Positions 5,721-6,615 of a stretch of DNA of 6,615 bases are shown piece after piece. Origin of the DNA: Acidobacteriaceae bacterium (GTDB lineage: Bacteria; Acidobacteriota; Terriglobia; Terriglobales; Acidobacteriaceae); assembly GCA_003140785.1 (NCBI GenBank), contig PLKY01000096.1:9953-16567 (forward strand), read 5' to 3'. The notes below the pieces were generated by a model. The model saw only the letters and a list, made by a program, of their open reading frames with translations, searched no databases and was not told the DNA's origin. Position 1 is the first letter of the stretch, and each line of letters begins with the position of its first letter. A program made the translations under genes and the position numbers.

Positions 5721-6615
5721 GGCTTGGACACCGGAATCGACGGCGATGCATCGTCTGCCGGTGTGGAGGGCCGCTCCTGATAGTTGAACCGGTAGGAACG
5801 CACCGGCTCACCCGAATCGAAACGATCGTTCCACTTCAGCTGATAATCCAATGCAGAAGCATCGTCTGGATATTTTTCCGGTTTTGGATAAGGGTATTGG
5901 CTCATGCGATGGAATGGCAGTTGCGCAACGGTGAATGGCGACGCGTCCCACCAATCCATATCCTTCACGTAGCCATTCGCGTAAAAGAAGTAATCGCGCT
6001 TCCAATGCGCGGGGAGCGCGGGCAATCGGGTCGCGTCGAATTCCGTTGCAAGCTCTTCGCCGCTGCCGAAGATGGCATAGCGATCGTCGATGCCTCTAAC
6101 GAGGGTAGTCACGTCGCCGAAGTGGGTGTAATTGCCGCGCTGGTGCTGGAACGGACCGGTGAGGCTGACGCGGTCGTAGTCGTAATCGAGGTCGCCGGGA
6201 CTTGTACCCTCAATCTGGGTCGGGTAGCCGCGGAAATGCTCACTTGCGCGTGCCATTGGGATTTCAGTTATGCGCGACTCGGCTTCGGGTGCGTTGTCGA
6301 TCAGCACCTGGTCCCAGTAGATTTCAAGATTCGTGACGAGACGGATGCGGCGCGCGCCTGCCGGCAACTTGCCTGTGAGGTCGACGACGATAGTGCGCTC
6401 CTGCCCTGCGGGAAACCCTGCTTCGCCCGGAATGCGCTGCCAGCTTCCGTTTGGAAGCTGCGCTTCGACGTAGGGAGAAACCGGCTTTACGCCCGCTTGC
6501 CACGCGGCATAGAGCGAGGTCGCGCTGAAGTAGTTCACGTAGCCTGTCATTAACAGCTTCAGAGGAGCGGCCGTGTCGACATGGCCGAGATCGAGCGTCA
6601 GATCGTGCGTGTCCC
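5717..6615 (-). CDS. C-terminal part of a large FG-GAP/ASPIC-UnbV-associated protein (partial)
   Basis: The frame is open to the window edge. Translation continues 21 codons upstream of the first ATG (6550-6548) as DTHDLTLDLG followed by HVDTAAPLKLL without a stop, so that ATG is internal; 298 residues are visible. The first part (visible residues 1-107) looks beta-rich, with GYVNYFSATSLYAAWQAG at 24-41 and VVDLTGKLPAG at 76-86, then a segment ending NLEIYWDQVLIDN at 95-107. A second part at about 165-243 carries FGDVTTLV, ELATEFDATRLPALP, WKRDYFFYANGYVKDMD and LPFHRMSQYPYP. I recognise this module from the C-termini of long acidobacterial FG-GAP or TPR proteins with ASPIC/UnbV domains, but the identifying N-terminal repeats are outside the window. 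Function is unknown; an envelope or extracellular location is inferred from the family. Its stop overlaps the amidase start by ATGA. Confidence 0.75.
   Translation of the reverse strand, partial: DTHDLTLDLGHVDTAAPLKLLMTGYVNYFSATSLYAAWQAGVKPVSPYVEAQLPNGSWQRIPGEAGFPAGQERTIVVDLTGKLPAGARRIRLVTNLEIYWDQVLIDNAPEAESRITEIPMARASEHFRGYPTQIEGTSPGDLDYDYDRVSLTGPFQHQRGNYTHFGDVTTLVRGIDDRYAIFGSGEELATEFDATRLPALPAHWKRDYFFYANGYVKDMDWWDASPFTVAQLPFHRMSQYPYPKPEKYPDDASALDYQLKWNDRFDSGEPVRSYRFNYQERPSTPADDASPSIPVSKP

Overview
The window is GC-rich by eye and reads entirely on the minus strand, so the gene order is from high to low coordinates. It holds six protein genes: four complete and one cut at each edge. The gene mix (secreted FG-GAP/VCBS proteins of the CRTAC1/ASPIC-UnbV kind, an HzsA-related protein with a single CXXCH, and a large FG-GAP-associated C-terminal module) is most familiar from soil Acidobacteriota. 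That assignment is inferred from protein families; no rRNA or other marker is present to confirm it.

Layout in transcription order. (1) 6615-5717: the C-terminal 298 residues of a large, probably exported FG-GAP/ASPIC-associated protein. (2) 5720-4308: a complete amidase-signature enzyme with an intact Lys-Ser-Ser triad. (3) 4307-4191: a 117-nt gap, the only non-coding stretch. (4) 4190-3249: a complete type I beta DAHP synthase, the first shikimate-pathway enzyme. (5) 3252-1843: an exported HzsA-like protein with a propeller-like middle and one c-type haem motif. (6) 1846-137: an exported seven-repeat FG-GAP protein ending in an ASPIC/UnbV domain. (7) 140-1: the first 46 residues of an exported or membrane-anchored protein that runs off the window.

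Four of the five gene junctions are the same 4-nt ATGA stop/start overlap. This argues for one translationally coupled operon, or two if the 117-nt gap carries a promoter before the DAHP synthase. Exported proteins of unknown physiological role (FG-GAP proteins, HzsA-like) surround two cytoplasmic-looking enzymes (amidase, DAHP synthase). How the two sets work together cannot be read from the sequence. The most notable points are this unusual combination, the single-haem HzsA homologue in a setting with no sign of anammox metabolism, and a possibly divergent active-site loop in the DAHP synthase. I see no mobile element, CRISPR array, tRNA, rRNA or convincing terminator.
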